Positions 44,768 through 55,446 of a DNA stretch of 64,000 nucleotides are shown one piece after another. The stretch is taken from the NCBI GenBank assembly GCA_963774945.1, contig CAVZHA010000012.1, positions 62,001 through 126,000 on the forward strand, in the 5' to 3' direction. A program made the position numbers and the translations under genes. The DNA comes from Trebonia sp963774945. GTDB lineage: Bacteria; Actinomycetota; Actinomycetes; Streptosporangiales; Streptosporangiaceae. Under the pieces are notes generated by a model, which saw nothing but the letters and a program-made list of their open reading frames with translations, was not told where the DNA came from and searched no databases. Position 1 is the stretch's first letter; each line of letters starts with the position of its first letter.

Positions 44768-45985
44768 ATGGCAGGAAACCGCGCGGTCGCCTACGCAGGG
44801 CCGGGACGGGTCACGGTGGAGACGATCGACTACCCGAAGCTCGAGCTCCAGGACGGGCCCGGAGTCAACCCGGCCAACATCGGGCGCAAGTGCCCGCACG
44901 GGGTGATCCTGAAGGTCGTCTCGACCAACATCTGCGGCAGTGACCAGCACATGGTCCGCGGCCGCACCACCGCGCCGGTCGGGCTGGTCCTCGGGCACGA
45001 GATCACCGGCGAGGTCGTCGAGGCCGGACCCGGTGTCGAGTTCATCAAGGTCGGCGACCTCGTCAGCGTCCCGTTCAACATCGCCTGCGGCCGGTGCCGC
45101 AACTGCAAGGAGCGCAAGACCGGCATCTGCCTGAACGTCAACCCGGACCGGCCGGGGTCCGCCTACGGGTACGTGGACATGGGCGGCTGGGTCGGCGGGC
45201 AGGCCGAGTACGTGATGGTCCCGTACGCCGACTTCAATGCGCTCAAGTTCCCGGATAAGGACCAGGCCATGGCCAAGATCCGTGACCTGACGATGCTGTC
45301 CGACATCTTCCCGACCGGGTACCACGGCGCCTACACGGCCGGCGTCACCACCGGGTCGACCGTGTACGTGGCGGGAGCGGGGCCGGTGGGCCTGGCCTGC
45401 GCGTACTCGGCGCAGCTGCTGGGCGCGTCGGTCGTCATCGTCGGGGACATGAACGCCGACCGGCTCAAGCAGGCCGCCAGCTTCGGCTGCGAGACCGTGG
45501 ACCTGACACGGGACGCCTCGATCGCCGACCAGATCGAACAGATAATCGGCGAGCCCGAGGTTGACGCCGCGGTCGACTGCGTCGGGTTCGAGGCGCGCGG
45601 GCACGGGGCGGGCGCGGGCGAGGCGCCGGCGACCGTGCTCAGCGACGTCATGACGGTGGCCCGGGCCGGCGCCGGCATCGGCATCCCGGGCCTGTATGTG
45701 ACCGGCGACCCCGGCGGCATCGACGACGACGCCAAGATCGGCTCGCTTAAGGTCCGGCTCGGGCTCGGCTGGGCCAAGTCGCACTACTTCGTCACCGGCC
45801 AGTGCCCGGTGATGATGTACCACCGCGGGCTGATGATGTCGATCCTGCAGGACAAGGCGCACATCGCGTACGCGGTGAACGCCACCGTGATCCCGCTCGA
45901 CCGGGCGCCGGAAGGCTACCGGGATTTCGACCAGGGAGCGGCGCGCAAGTTCGTCATCGACCCGCACGGCATGATCCCGGCCTAA
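44768..45985 (+). CDS. fdhA: glutathione-independent formaldehyde dehydrogenase
   Basis: This is a 405-residue zinc-dependent medium-chain dehydrogenase that oxidises formaldehyde with NAD without added thiol. ATG 44768 follows AAGGAGG. Ligands and motifs are TNICGSDQHMVRGRT (catalytic Cys), GHEITGEVVEAGPGVEF, the structural cysteines in IACGRCRNCKERKTGIC and the NAD motif VYVAGAGPVGLACAY. The C-terminal GQCPVMMYHRGLMMSIL is specific to this family. It follows the Fe-ADH/kinase/regulator unit, so together they may oxidise methanol or another alcohol and its aldehyde product. Confidence 0.93.
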   Translation: MAGNRAVAYAGPGRVTVETIDYPKLELQDGPGVNPANIGRKCPHGVILKVVSTNICGSDQHMVRGRTTAPVGLVLGHEITGEVVEAGPGVEFIKVGDLVSVPFNIACGRCRNCKERKTGICLNVNPDRPGSAYGYVDMGGWVGGQAEYVMVPYADFNALKFPDKDQAMAKIRDLTMLSDIFPTGYHGAYTAGVTTGSTVYVAGAGPVGLACAYSAQLLGASVVIVGDMNADRLKQAASFGCETVDLTRDASIADQIEQIIGEPEVDAAVDCVGFEARGHGAGAGEAPATVLSDVMTVARAGAGIGIPGLYVTGDPGGIDDDAKIGSLKVRLGLGWAKSHYFVTGQCPVMMYHRGLMMSILQDKAHIAYAVNATVIPLDRAPEGYRDFDQGAARKFVIDPHGMIPA

Positions 45986-46066
45986 TCGGTCGCTGACGGT
46001 CGTCGCCCGCCCGCGCCCAGTGTGCGGGCGGGCGACCGGCACGCGGGCAGCGCATCGCCGTCGGCG

Positions 46067-46549
46067 TCAGTCGTCGTGCGGCTGTTCGATCAGCTGGGCC
46101 ACGTAGTGCTGCTCGCCGAGCTGCGCGAGCAGCCCGATCTGGGTCTCCAGGTAGTCGATGTGCTCTTCCTCGTCACTGAGGATCGCCTCGAAGATGTTGG
46201 CGCTGGTCACATCGCCTATGCCGCGCATGTACTCGATGCCGCGCCGCAACCGGTCGACCGCCTCGGTCTCGACCGCCAGGTCCGCCTCGAACATCTGGCC
46301 GACCGTCTGGCCGATGCGCAGCGGGAACAGGCGCTGGAAGTTCGGCAGCCCGTCGAGGAAGAGGATCCGGTCCGCCAGGGTCTCGGCGTGCCGCATCTCG
46401 TCGATCGACTCGGCCCGGGTGTGCCTGGCGAGCTTCACCCAGCCGAAGTTCTCCTGCATCTTGTAGTGCAGGAAGTACTGGTTGATGGCTGTGAGCTCGG
46501 CTGTCAGCTGTTCGTTAAGGAACTCGAGTACCCGATCGTCTCCGCGCAT
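46067..46549 (-). CDS. bfr: bacterioferritin
   Basis: This is a 160-residue bacterioferritin that stores iron in a 24-mer shell. ATG 46549 gives MRGDDRVLEFLNEQLTAEL, matching the family start; the longer TTG start is unlikely. Ferroxidase ligands are in NEQLTAELTAINQYFLHYKM, HTRAESIDEMRHAETLADRI (including the haem-binding Met and His) and ILSDEEEHIDYLETQ. It lies next to the bacterioferritin-associated ferredoxin gene on the same strand. Confidence 0.95.
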   Translation of the reverse strand: MRGDDRVLEFLNEQLTAELTAINQYFLHYKMQENFGWVKLARHTRAESIDEMRHAETLADRILFLDGLPNFQRLFPLRIGQTVGQMFEADLAVETEAVDRLRRGIEYMRGIGDVTSANIFEAILSDEEEHIDYLETQIGLLAQLGEQHYVAQLIEQPHDD

Positions 46550-46621
46550 ACCCAATACCCTAACCGTCTGTAATTGGCCGGGTGCGGCAACACGTCGGCG
46601 GGAGCTCGGCGCTCCGGCCGG

Positions 46622-46816
46622 TCAGGCGTTCTGCAGTGCCTTCAGCGGGCACTGCCGCGCGCGCTCGCCGATCATGTTCTCGATCCGGTCCCGGCACGTC
46701 CCGCAGCCGGTGCAGGCCCCGGTGGCGGTGGAGACGGCCTCGACCGTGGCGGCGCCGTTGTCGATCGCCGTGCTTACCCTGTCACTCGTTACCGCACGGC
46801 AGATACATGCGAACAC
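46622..46816 (-). CDS. bfd: bacterioferritin-associated ferredoxin
   Basis: This is a 64-residue [2Fe-2S] protein starting FACICRAVTSDRV. The four cluster cysteines are C4, C6, C35 and C38 (CxC and GACTGCGTC). In relatives it reduces ferric iron in bacterioferritin for release. The start is GTG 46816 with GAGGAG upstream. An IdeR/DmdR-like box lies 30 bases before it, so it would be induced when iron is low. Confidence 0.92.
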   Translation of the reverse strand: MFACICRAVTSDRVSTAIDNGAATVEAVSTATGACTGCGTCRDRIENMIGERARQCPLKALQNA

Positions 46817-46845
46817 GCCGTCGCCACTCCTCTCGTCCGGGCTAG

Positions 46846-46864
46846 TGCGGTTAGGCTATCCTAA
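46846..46864. promoter_or_regulatory. IdeR/DmdR iron box
   Basis: TGCGGTTAGGCTATCCTAA matches the 19-bp consensus TTAGGTTAGGCTAACCTAA at 15-16 positions and is nearly palindromic. It is 30 bases from the bfd start and 70 bases from the divergent UvrA-like gene. Confidence 0.75.
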
Positions 46865-46933
46865 CTTTGCCGTGGGCGAAACCCGGTCAGGAATCGAGAA
46901 GCGCCGCCCTGCGGCCGCCGGTAGCGTGGGCGA

Positions 46934-49297
<2,364 letters not shown>

Positions 49298-49413
49298 CCC
49301 AGCACCTGCTCAGTTTTAGGGCCCTAAGTTACCCGGAGGCCTGACACAGGGAGTAGCTTATTGTTCAATGTTGTTCACTTTCAATGTTCGAATTTGTTGT
49401 CGACGGAGGAGTT

Positions 49414-51027
49414 GTGAAGGCACGCGAGTCGCGCTCATCGCCTGACGCGCCCGCTGACTCCGGCCTGGTGAAGCGGTGGTGGCTGGACCGGTCGGTGCGG
49501 GTCAAGGGATTGATCGTGGTCGCGATCCCGTTGATCGCGCTGATCGCGGTCAGCTCGGCGAACCTGATCCTGCAGTACAACGAGCGGCAGGAGCGCAGCG
49601 TGGCCGTGACCGCCTCCGCCGTGAACACCTCCGCCCAGCAGGTCCTGGCCGACGCGGTGAACGCCGAGACGGGCGTGCGGGGTTATGCGGCGACGAGGGA
49701 CCCGCTGTTCCTCCAGCCGTACGAGCGGTCCTTGACGCGTCTCGCCGGGGACGTCGCCACCTTTAGCGCGGCCGCCGTCGCCCAGCACGACAGTCCCGCG
49801 GAGCGGACAGCGGCGGCCACCCTGACCAGGGAGATGGCGGAGCTGGCAGGGCTGCGGTCCGCGATCGGGGCGGGCGCCGCGGGCGCGGCGCTGCAGCCGA
49901 CGCTGCAGAACGGGAAAAGCACGATGGACGCGCTCAGAAGCCAGATCGCCGCCCTGGCCAGGGGCCCGGCCGCGATCGCACTGGCCCATCGCGCCGATAT
50001 CAACCGGCTGGAGTCGGTCATCAATGCGGTCAGCATCGCCGGCCTCGTGCTCGGCCTGCTGGCCGGCCTGATCGGCGTCGCGCTGTTCACCTCTGGCATT
50101 TCCGGCCGCGTCTCGATGGCCGCCGCGAACGCCTCCCGGCTGGGAGAGGGAGAGCCGCTCGAGACCGTGCCCGACGCGGCCGATGAGCTCGGCCGGCTGG
50201 CAGACTCCCTGGTGGGCGCGCAAGAGGTGCTGGCCAGCCGGACCGACGAGCTGGTCAGCGCCAGGGACACGGCGGTAAAGGCGACCCACGCCAAGAACAC
50301 GTTCCTGTCCAGCACCAGCCACGAGCTGCGCACCCCGCTCAACGCGGTCCTCGGCTTCGCCCAGCTGCTGCAGATGTCCGACCTCGGCCAGGAGGACCAG
50401 GACGCGGTCGAGCGCATTCTCGCCGCCGGACGCCATCTGCTCGCGCTGATCAACGAGCTGATCGACATCGCCAGGATCGAGTCGGGCGAGTTCAGCCTGT
50501 CGGTGGAACCGGTCAGCGTACAGCCGGTAGTCGAGGAAACCTGCCAGCTCATGGCCCCCCTCGCCGCCGACCGCTCGATCACGATCAGCCAGCTGAGTTC
50601 GTCGTCAGGCCTGGCCGTCAGCGCCGACCGGCAGCGACTCAGCCAGGTACTGGTGAACCTGCTCTCCAACGCGATCAAGTACAACCGCCCCGGCGGGTCG
50701 ATCACCATCACCTGCCAGCCGGTCGGCCCCAGTCAGGTCAGCCTGGCGGTGGCCGACACCGGGCCGGGGATACCGGCCGCTGACCTGGGACGCATCTTCG
50801 ACCCGTTCGAGCGGCTCGGCGCCGAGCAGACGGCGGTCGAGGGCACCGGGATCGGCCTGCCCCTGGCCAGGGCCTTCGCCGAGGCCATGCACGGGCACCT
50901 CACCGCCGCTAGCGTCCCGGGCGAGGGGACAACCTTCACCCTCACACTGCCCCGGGCGCAGGACATAATCCGGGCCCCGGCCGGCCGCCGATCCCGCGCC
51001 AGCGCGACGCGCCGGACGACCTCGTGA
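49414..51027 (+). CDS. membrane sensor histidine kinase with CHASE3 domain
   Basis: This is a 537-residue kinase. GTG 49414 follows GGAGGAG. Order: transmembrane helix (GLIVVAIPLIALIAVSSANL), CHASE3 sensor (about residues 45-180, QVLADAVNAETGVRGYAATR), second helix (IAGLVLGLLAGLIGVALFTS), HAMP-like linker, HisKA (FLSSTSHELRTPLNAVLGFA) and HATPase (VLVNLLSNAIKYNRPGG, VADTGPGIP and EGTGIGLPLARAF). The stop overlaps the next gene (GTGA). It lies just before the lanthipeptide cluster and could provide its input, but this is only proximity. Confidence 0.92.
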   Translation: MKARESRSSPDAPADSGLVKRWWLDRSVRVKGLIVVAIPLIALIAVSSANLILQYNERQERSVAVTASAVNTSAQQVLADAVNAETGVRGYAATRDPLFLQPYERSLTRLAGDVATFSAAAVAQHDSPAERTAAATLTREMAELAGLRSAIGAGAAGAALQPTLQNGKSTMDALRSQIAALARGPAAIALAHRADINRLESVINAVSIAGLVLGLLAGLIGVALFTSGISGRVSMAAANASRLGEGEPLETVPDAADELGRLADSLVGAQEVLASRTDELVSARDTAVKATHAKNTFLSSTSHELRTPLNAVLGFAQLLQMSDLGQEDQDAVERILAAGRHLLALINELIDIARIESGEFSLSVEPVSVQPVVEETCQLMAPLAADRSITISQLSSSSGLAVSADRQRLSQVLVNLLSNAIKYNRPGGSITITCQPVGPSQVSLAVADTGPGIPAADLGRIFDPFERLGAEQTAVEGTGIGLPLARAFAEAMHGHLTAASVPGEGTTFTLTLPRAQDIIRAPAGRRSRASATRRTTS

Positions 51028-51446
51028 GCACCGGTACCCGCATCCTCTACATCGAGGACAACCCCGCGAACATCGAAGTCGTCTCCCGGTTCGTCAAGAC
51101 CAGGCCAGGCGTGCGGCTGCAATCGGTCACCACCGGCGAGGCCGGCCTGGCAGCCGCGGCCCGGGACATCCCCGACCTCATCCTCCTGGATCTGCACCTG
51201 CCCGGCCTGCACGGCGATGCGGTCCTGAGCCGACTAAGGGACGAGCCGGCCACGGCCGGCATCCCCGTCGCCGTCCTGTCCGCCGAGGCCGGGCCGACCG
51301 TCATCCGTCAGATGCGCGCCAGGGGCGTAGTCGCCTACCTCACCAAGCCGCTCGACCTCGCCGAGCTTGGCCGGCTACTCGACTCCGTCGCCGCCGAAGG
51401 GCGTAACCAGGTTGGCCCGGCCTCCCCGACGGAGCCGGGGCCCTGA
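51024..51446 (+). CDS. single-domain response regulator
   Basis: This 140-residue CheY-like receiver has acidic residues E11/D12, Asp56 in LILLDLHLPGL and YLTKPLDLAELG. There is no output domain. The start overlaps the CHASE3 kinase stop, so this is its direct partner; it may pass phosphate on or act by protein contact. Related to Rcp1/PAS-associated regulators. Confidence 0.9.
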   Translation: MSTGTRILYIEDNPANIEVVSRFVKTRPGVRLQSVTTGEAGLAAAARDIPDLILLDLHLPGLHGDAVLSRLRDEPATAGIPVAVLSAEAGPTVIRQMRARGVVAYLTKPLDLAELGRLLDSVAAEGRNQVGPASPTEPGP

Positions 51447-51506
51447 ACGCCGCCGGCACCGGCAGGCGCCTCGCACGGCCGCGAGTTGGAGCACAGAAAT
51501 CGGCGT

Positions 51507-52101
51507 CTAGAGCCAGCCAGACTCGCCTGCTATGCGGATGGCGCCGACTCGGTTGCGGGCGCCGGTCTTCGCGATCGCGCGGGAGAGGTAGTTGCGCACC
51601 GTCCCTTCGGAAAGGCACAGGACCGTCGCGATTTCCGCCGTCGTCGATCCCTCCGCAGCGGCGCGGAGGGCGTCCGCTTCCCGCGTTGTCAGCGGGCACC
51701 GCTCGCTGAGCGAGAGGCGGGGATCGACGACTTGCCGGCCGACGGCCACCTGCCTGACGGCATCGGTCAGGAACTGCGCGGGCGAGTCCCAGACCAGGAA
51801 ACCCCGCACGCCCGCCGCAACCGCCCGCCGCAGGTCCCTGGATCGCCAGCGATGAGCTCAGCATCGCGCAGCGGCAGTCGGGCACCGCCGCGTGCAGCCC
51901 GGCCGCGACGGTGATGCCGTCACGGTCCGGGAATGTCGCCGCCAGCAGCGCGACGTCGGGCCGCACCGCCCGCGCCGTTGTGACGACCTCCTCGCGGTGC
52001 CGCACGGTGGCGGCGAGCTCGATGTCGCTCTCCCTTTCGAGAAGGGCGACAAGTCCTTCGCGCGTGAGGGTCATCGGTTCCGCGATGAGTATCCGAATCA
52101 T
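51507..52101 (-). CDS. RamR/AmfR-like orphan response regulator, one frameshift
   Basis: This LuxR-type regulator is divergent from the lanthipeptide synthetase. ATG 52101 (MIRILIAEPMTLTREGLVAL) has GGGAGGG upstream. The receiver reads on to AMLSSSLAI, then breaks near 51838; the next frame continues RDLRRAVAAGVRGFLVWDS and ends with the helix-turn-helix LTTREADALRAAAEGSTTAE and LCLSEGTVRNYLSRAIAKTG. The phospho-acceptor position is unusual: VRPDVALLAATFPDRDG has Ala54 where an Asp is normal. By analogy with RamR it would activate the cluster. The shift is +1. Confidence 0.82.
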
Positions 52102-52389
52102 CGGAATAACCCTCCCGTGTACCCGACCTGTGCAGGGGAAATGGCAGCCAGGCATCAAGAGGGTATGGCTGCACGACAAAGAGTAGCGCCAAGACGGGGG
52201 CGGACTCGAAACCGGGCGCGTGAAAACGGGTAGCGGGACTAGACAGCGGATGATTCTGCGAGGACATAAATATGACAGCCGCACAAAACGGTCGTATTAG
52301 CAGCCGTAGGACCGCTCGGAATTGATGACAGAAGTCACTATGCGGCGAGGTCGCTGGGTGACATGCTTTCCCTGCTGATCGCCGTCGTC
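52102..52389. other. divergent intergenic region of the lanthipeptide cluster
   Basis: These 288 bases separate the RamR-like gene from the LanKC operator and are relatively AT-rich (for example AGGACATAAATATGACAG near 52259-52276). They should contain the regulator's own promoter. No coding frame is supported. Confidence 0.45.
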
Positions 52390-52446
52390 TAAGTGTGATC
52401 GCATAAGTAGAATCACCTAGCTGGTCAATAAGTATAATCACCTAGC
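52390..52446 (+). promoter_or_regulatory. direct repeats and -10 of the LanKC promoter
   Basis: TAAGTAGAATCACCTAGC (52404-52421) and TAAGTATAATCACCTAGC (52429-52446) differ at one base and lie 25 bases apart; a shorter TAAGTGTGATC is at 52390. A consensus TATAAT sits at 52433-52438 with no -35 consensus, which fits an activator-dependent promoter. The repeats are probable binding sites for the RamR-like protein. Confidence 0.7.
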
Positions 52447-52466
52447 ACTGGCAGCCAGGAGGAGTC

Positions 52467-55160
52467 ATGGATAAGCAGTATGAACAGTACTGCCTGACTG
52501 ATCCGATTTTTTATGATTCTCCCCGGCAGCGCGACCCGCAGACGCTATTCCCGATCTCCAGGCGACCGCTGCCTGATGGCTGGAGTCGCGCGTGCCAGGG
52601 CGACTGGCTTATCAACATCCCGCCAGGGCCGCCGGTGCCCGCGCAGGGCTGGAAGATCCACGTATCGACATGTCTCGATAACTCCGATGAGGTCATCACC
52701 CGGGTATGGCAGTATTGCGTGCCGCGCGGAGTTTCCTTTAAGTTCCTGGGCTCGCGGCTGGCAGTGCTCATGCGGAACGCGAAATACGCGTCGCGGTCGG
52801 CCAGCGGCAAGGCCGTCACCATATACCCGGCGGACGAGGCCGCCTGCGAGCGGATTCTCGGCGAACTCGACACTGAGCTGGCCGGCGTCGCGGGACCGTA
52901 CATACTCAGCGATCTCCGGTACGGCGCCGGCCCGCTATACGTGCGCTACGGCAGCTTCGTCGAGCGCTTCTGCCTCGATTCTCGCGGCGAGATGGCGCCC
53001 GCGATCGAGAACCCGGCCGGTGATCTCGTTCCCGACCTGCGGTCGCCCGTGTTCACGACGCCAGAATGGGTCCGCTTGCCGGAATTCCTGGCACCTCACC
53101 TCGCCGCGCGCAATTCGGTGGCGATGACGGATCTGGAATACGACCTGACCGGCGCCCTGCATTTCTCGAACGGCGGCGGAGTCTACACCGCAACCGACAA
53201 GCGGACCGGCGAGCGAGTGATCTTGAAAGAGGCCAGGCCGCACGCGGGCCTGGCCGCCGACGAGTCCGACGCGGTCACCAGGCTGCACCGGGAATATGAC
53301 GTCCTGCTGCGCCTGTCCGGCCTGGGCATCGCCCCCGAAGCTACGAGGCTTCTTCCAGGTCGGCGAGCATCACTTCCTCGCCGAGGAATTCATCCCGGGG
53401 AGGACGCTCAATTCATTCTTCGCCGAGCGTTACCCGCTCAGCGGACGTGTGCCTGACCCGGCGGAGACGAAAGCGTACACGGAATGGGCACTCCGGATAT
53501 GCGGCGAGGTCGAGCGCGCCGCCGCGGCCATGCATGAGCGCGGCGTGGTCTTCAACGACCTGCACATGTTCAACATCATCGTGCGGCCGGACGACACCGT
53601 GGCCTTCATCGACTTCGAGGCCGCGAGCGACATCAGCGAGGGACGGGTCCGCACGGTCGGCAACCCCGGGTTCGCCGCGCCCCGCGACCGGACCGGGTTC
53701 GATGTCGACGCCTACAGCCTCGCGTGCCTGCGACTGGCGATGTTCATGCCGCTGACGACGCTGTTCGCGCTGGACCGTGACAAGGCGGCGCAACTCGCGG
53801 TGGTGATCGCCGGGCTGTTCCCGGTCCCGGAGAGGTTTCTTGACGAGGCGGTGCGGGAAATTACCCGCGACGACCATCCGGCCAGCCGCGGACGCCACCA
53901 GGCCGACCGCGGCACCACGGAGCGGCGGGCGGCGGCGACGCCAGGCGACGCTGGCGGCCGCGCGCGCTGGGACCGGCTGGCGGCGGACATGGTGGGCGCG
54001 ATCCGGGCGAGCGCGACCCCGGACCGCACGGACCGCCTCTTCCCCGGCGATATCGACCAGTTCCGCTTCCCTGGCGGCGGTCTCGGTCTCGCGCACGGCG
54101 CGGCCGGCGTGCTGTACGCGCTGTCCGAGGCGGCCGGCGTGCGCGTGCCGGAATACGAGGAATGGCTCGTCACGCGCGCCGCCGAACCGCCGAAGGGCAT
54201 GCGCCTCGGCCTCTACGACGGGCTGGCCGGGGTGGCGTACACGCTGGCACGGCTCGGCCATCTGGACGCCGCGGCGCGGGCGGCGCTCATGCTGCCTCGG
54301 CGAGAACTGGGACCGGCTCGGCCACGGCCTCTACGGCGGCCTGTCCGGGTTCGCGCTCGCCATGATCTCCGTGGGCGACCAGGTCGGCGAGCCACGGCTG
54401 GCCGACGCCGCGATACGGGCCGCGGAGATCGTCGCGGCACCGTTTGCGGCCGCCGGGGGCGCGGTCGGCCATGGCACGGCGGCCAGGTCCCGGGGCGCCG
54501 TCGGCCTGCTGCACGGCGCGTCGGGGAAGGCACTGCTGTTCATCCGCTTGTACGAGCGGACCGGGGACCCGGCCTACCTCGACGCGGCCGAGGGTGCCAT
54601 AGCCGTCGACCTGGAACGATGCGTCACCGACGGCAATGGCGCGCTGCAGGTCGACGACGGCTGGCGGACGCTGCCGTACCTCGCCGGCGGCAGCGTCGGC
54701 ATCGGCATGGTGATCGACCAGTTCACGGCGCACCGTCGGAACGAGGCGTTCGCGGACGCGGCGCGCGCGATCAGGCTCGCCGCCAGCTCCGGCTTCTACG
54801 CGCAGGCAGGCCTGTTCAACGGCCGCGCCGGGATGATCGCCTACCTGTCCGGCACACGCGACGAGAGCGAGCAGGACGCGGCCGGGCGCGCCGTCGGCGC
54901 CCAGGTCGACCGGCTGGCCTGGCACGCCGTCCGGTACGCGGGCGGCCTGGCGTTCCCCGGGGACATGCTGCTGCGCCTGTCAATGGACCTGGGCACCGGC
55001 ACCGCCGGCGTCCTGCTGGGCACGGCCGCCGCGCTCGCCCCGAGTGGCGCGGCGCTGCCGTTCTTCGCCCGGCCCGCAAGCCTCCCTGTTCGGGTTCCCG
55101 GGTCCTCCCCGGCGGCTCGTCCGGGGAGCCTCCAGCCAGCCAGCGCTGGCACGGAGGTGA
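52467..55160 (+). CDS. class III lanthipeptide synthetase (RamC/LanKC), frameshifted
   Basis: This three-domain enzyme dehydrates Ser in the precursor and forms (methyl)lanthionine or labionin rings. ATG 52467 follows AGGAGGAG. The N-terminal lyase part begins MDKQYEQYCLTDPIFYDS. The kinase domain has VILKEARPHAG, RGVVFNDLHMFNIIV (catalytic Asp) and FIDFEAAS (DFE). The C-terminal cyclase-like domain has GLAHGAAGVLYAL, GLYDGLAGVAYTLARLG, GLLHGASGKALLFIRLYER and GRAGMIAYLSG, without obvious zinc ligands, as in class III. Extra-base breaks occur at 53341, about 54295 and about 55085. The total of roughly 895 residues is the family length. Confidence 0.9.
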
Positions 55161-55200
55161 AACTGACGGCTCCCTCGGCATCGAAAGGAGGTGAAACTGA

Positions 55201-55340
55201 ATGGCACTCCTCGACATCCAGGCGATGAACACCGTCCGTGACGACAAGTGCGACGGTGGTGGTGGCGGCGGCGGCTTGGCGTCGCGAGCGACCTGAGCGT
55301 TCTTCTTTGCGACAGCATCGCCAGCATCCTGCTCTGCTAG
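55201..55340 (+). CDS. SapB/AmfS-like class III lanthipeptide precursor, one frameshift
   Basis: ATG 55201 follows a perfect AAAGGAGGTGA. The in-frame reading MALLDIQAMNTVRDDKCDG, seven Gly then LASRAT stops at once. With one base restored near 55284-55286 the frame continues SDLSVLLCDSIASILLC to TAG 55338-55340. The leader LLDIQ matches the conserved LLDLQ that class III synthetases recognise. The core has two S-x2-S-x3-C motifs (S1/S4/C8 and S10/S13/C17), the same layout as SapB. About 45 residues. It lies between the synthetase and the transporters. The product would have two rings, lanthionine or labionin. Confidence 0.88.
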
Positions 55341-55367
55341 CAAACCCTCGCTCAGCAAGCTGAGCAC

Positions 55368-55414
55368 CCGGCGTCGGCAGGGAACCTGGCTTTCACGTTT
55401 CCTGCCGACGCCGG
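55368..55414 (+). terminator. hairpin between precursor and transporter genes
   Basis: CCGGCGTCGGCAGG (55368-55381) and CCTGCCGACGCCGG (55401-55414) form a perfect 14-pair stem. With no T-run it may act as a partial terminator or mRNA stabiliser, so that the precursor is made in excess over the transporters. Confidence 0.65.
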
Positions 55415-55446
55415 ATCATCACCTCATAGAACCCACAGGAATCCCA

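Noticed and set aside
55201..55340. Programmed frameshift in the lanthipeptide precursor
   Set aside because: No slippery heptamer or following pseudoknot is visible, and the same kind of indel affects many unrelated genes in the window.
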